A stretch of DNA of 16,224 nucleotides from an uncultured Collinsella sp. (GTDB taxonomy: Bacteria; Actinomycetota; Coriobacteriia; Coriobacteriales; Coriobacteriaceae). Positions 15,293-16,224 of the stretch are shown in pieces. Within the stretch, counting starts at the first letter, position 1; each line of letters starts with the position of its first letter. The DNA lies in assembly GCA_902482615.1 (NCBI GenBank), contig CABTAA010000010.1, positions 1-16,224 on the forward strand. Reading direction: 5' to 3'. The notes beneath the pieces were generated by a model. That model saw only the letters and a list, made by a program, of their open reading frames with translations. It made no database searches and was not told the origin of the DNA. The position numbers and the translations under genes were made by a program.

Positions 15293-15298
15293 TAGAAT
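15293..15298 (+). promoter_or_regulatory. Candidate -10 box for pgi
   Basis: TAGAAT, 60 nt upstream of the pgi start. No good -35 lies 16-18 nt upstream. TTGACC at 15282-15287 is only 5 nt away and cannot be its partner. Confidence 0.3.
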
Positions 15299-15315
15299 AG
15301 GGGCATCTGATTATC

Positions 15316-15339
15316 CGGGCGCATGGAGGTATGCGCCCG
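15316..15339 (+). other. Hairpin in the pgi leader exposing a GGAGGT loop
   Basis: A perfect 9-bp stem, CGGGCGCAT (15316-15324) with ATGCGCCCG (15331-15339), whose 6-nt loop is GGAGGT, a Shine-Dalgarno-like sequence. The ATG at 15331 is in frame with pgi but too close to this loop to be a normal start. The true ribosome binding site is GAGGAGG at 15346-15352. Confidence 0.5.
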
Positions 15340-15357
15340 TATGTTGAGGAGGACTTT

Positions 15358-16224
15358 ATGGCAACTGTTGCCGCACCTATCGACGCTACGTCGACCGCCG
15401 CTTGGAAGGCGCTCGAGGCCCATCAGGAGAAGCTCGAGGCCGAGGGTATCGACCTTAAGGCATGGTTCGCTGCCGATGCAGAGCGCGTGAACAAGCTGAG
15501 CTTTGATGCCGGCGACCTGCACTTCGATCTGTCCAAGAACCTGGTGACCGATGAGACCGTCAAGCTGCTGTGTGATCTTGCCCGCGAGGTGAAGCTCGAG
15601 GAGCGCCGCGACGCCATGTTCTCCGGCGAGCACATCAACACCACCGAGGACCGCGCTGTCCTGCACACCGCGCTTCGCCGTCCGGCAAGCGAGAAGGGCC
15701 AGCTCATCGTTGACGGCCAGGATGTCGTCGCCGACGTGCACGAGGTCCTCGACCGCATGTACGCCTTCGCCGAGCGCGTGCGCTCCGGTGAGTGGAAGGG
15801 CGTTACCGGCAAGAAAATCGAGCACCTGGTATCCATCGGCATCGGTGGCTCCGATCTGGGCCCGGTCATGGCCTACGAGGCCCTGCGTCCCTACGCCGAC
15901 GCCGGTATCGACTGCCGCTACATCTCCAACATCGACCCCAACGATCAGGCAGAGAAGCTCAAGGGTTTGGATCCCGAGACAACGCTCGTGATCATCGTCT
16001 CCAAGACCTTCACCACGCTCGAGACCCTCACCAACGCTCGCGAAGTTAAGACCTGGATGCTCGAGCAGCTCAAGGCTCAGGGCGCCATCGATGGCTCCGA
16101 CGAGCAGAACGCCGAGGCCGTGGCAAAGCACTTCGTCGCCGTTTCCACCGCACTCGAGAAGGTCGAGGCCTTCGGTATCGACCCCGCTAACGCCTTTGGT
16201 TTCTGGAACTGGGTCGGCGGCCGC
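15358..16224 (+). CDS. pgi: Glucose-6-phosphate isomerase (3' end beyond the window)
   Basis: The first 289 codons of the enzyme that interconverts glucose 6-phosphate and fructose 6-phosphate in glycolysis and gluconeogenesis; it acts in the cytoplasm. Clear motifs are SIGIGGSDLGP (159-169), part of the first SIS-type sugar-phosphate fold, SKTFTTLET (215-223), the phosphate-binding loop, and FWNWVGGR at the window edge, which leads into the active-site signature. The N-terminal helical region (TAAWKALEAHQEKL) is normal. The ATG at 15358 follows GAGGAGG with 5 nt spacing. The reading frame is open to the last base; the missing part should hold the second sugar-phosphate domain and the catalytic Glu, His and Lys. 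Confidence 0.97.
   Translation, partial: MATVAAPIDATSTAAWKALEAHQEKLEAEGIDLKAWFAADAERVNKLSFDAGDLHFDLSKNLVTDETVKLLCDLAREVKLEERRDAMFSGEHINTTEDRAVLHTALRRPASEKGQLIVDGQDVVADVHEVLDRMYAFAERVRSGEWKGVTGKKIEHLVSIGIGGSDLGPVMAYEALRPYADAGIDCRYISNIDPNDQAEKLKGLDPETTLVIIVSKTFTTLETLTNAREVKTWMLEQLKAQGAIDGSDEQNAEAVAKHFVAVSTALEKVEAFGIDPANAFGFWNWVGGR

Overview
The window looks like chromosome of a high-GC, anaerobic Gram-positive gut actinobacterium of the Coriobacteriia, most probably Collinsella or a close relative. This rests on codon style, the clostridial-type flavodoxin next to a DUF3793 gene, a large cell-surface protein with a C-terminal membrane anchor, and Shine-Dalgarno-led genes with GTG/TTG starts. 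The genus is an inference; no rRNA or tRNA gene is present to fix it.

Layout: 1-153 is the 3' end of a ferredoxin-tailed oxidoreductase. Two near-identical 86-nt palindromic repeats (150-235 and 1331-1416) bracket a Gfo/Idh/MocA-type oxidoreductase (247-1266). Endonuclease IV (nfo) follows. At 2447-5552 is a complete polar amino-acid ABC importer: lipoprotein binding protein, permease with an unusual exported N-terminal domain, and ATPase, ending in a strong terminator. At 5763-5908 lies a cobalamin (B12) riboswitch. It leads a 1506-residue secreted, membrane-anchored protein (6072-10592) made of beta-helix/GLUG modules, a FIVAR-like module, Ig-like modules and a C-terminal alpha-toroid domain that resembles intrinsic-factor/prenyltransferase folds. 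A bidirectional terminator separates it from a minus-strand DUF3793-flavodoxin operon. Divergent from that operon is a small membrane-anchored heavy-metal (HMA) protein behind a CsoR-like operator. Its likely terminator sits inside the coding sequence of the convergent yolD-like gene. yolD is translationally coupled to a Y-family (UvrX/UmuC-like) DNA polymerase. A truncated, frameshifted gene resembling the N-terminal half of iron-dependent alcohol dehydrogenases follows, flanked by inverted repeats. The window ends in the 5' part of pgi (glucose-6-phosphate isomerase).

The most interesting unit is the B12 riboswitch plus the giant surface protein. Control by B12 together with an intrinsic-factor-like toroid suggests a cell-surface corrinoid-capture protein; this is an inference from architecture and regulation. 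Secondary points are the terminator hidden in yolD, the CsoR-like site before the HMA gene, the paired palindromic repeats, and the ABC permease with an extra extracytoplasmic domain.
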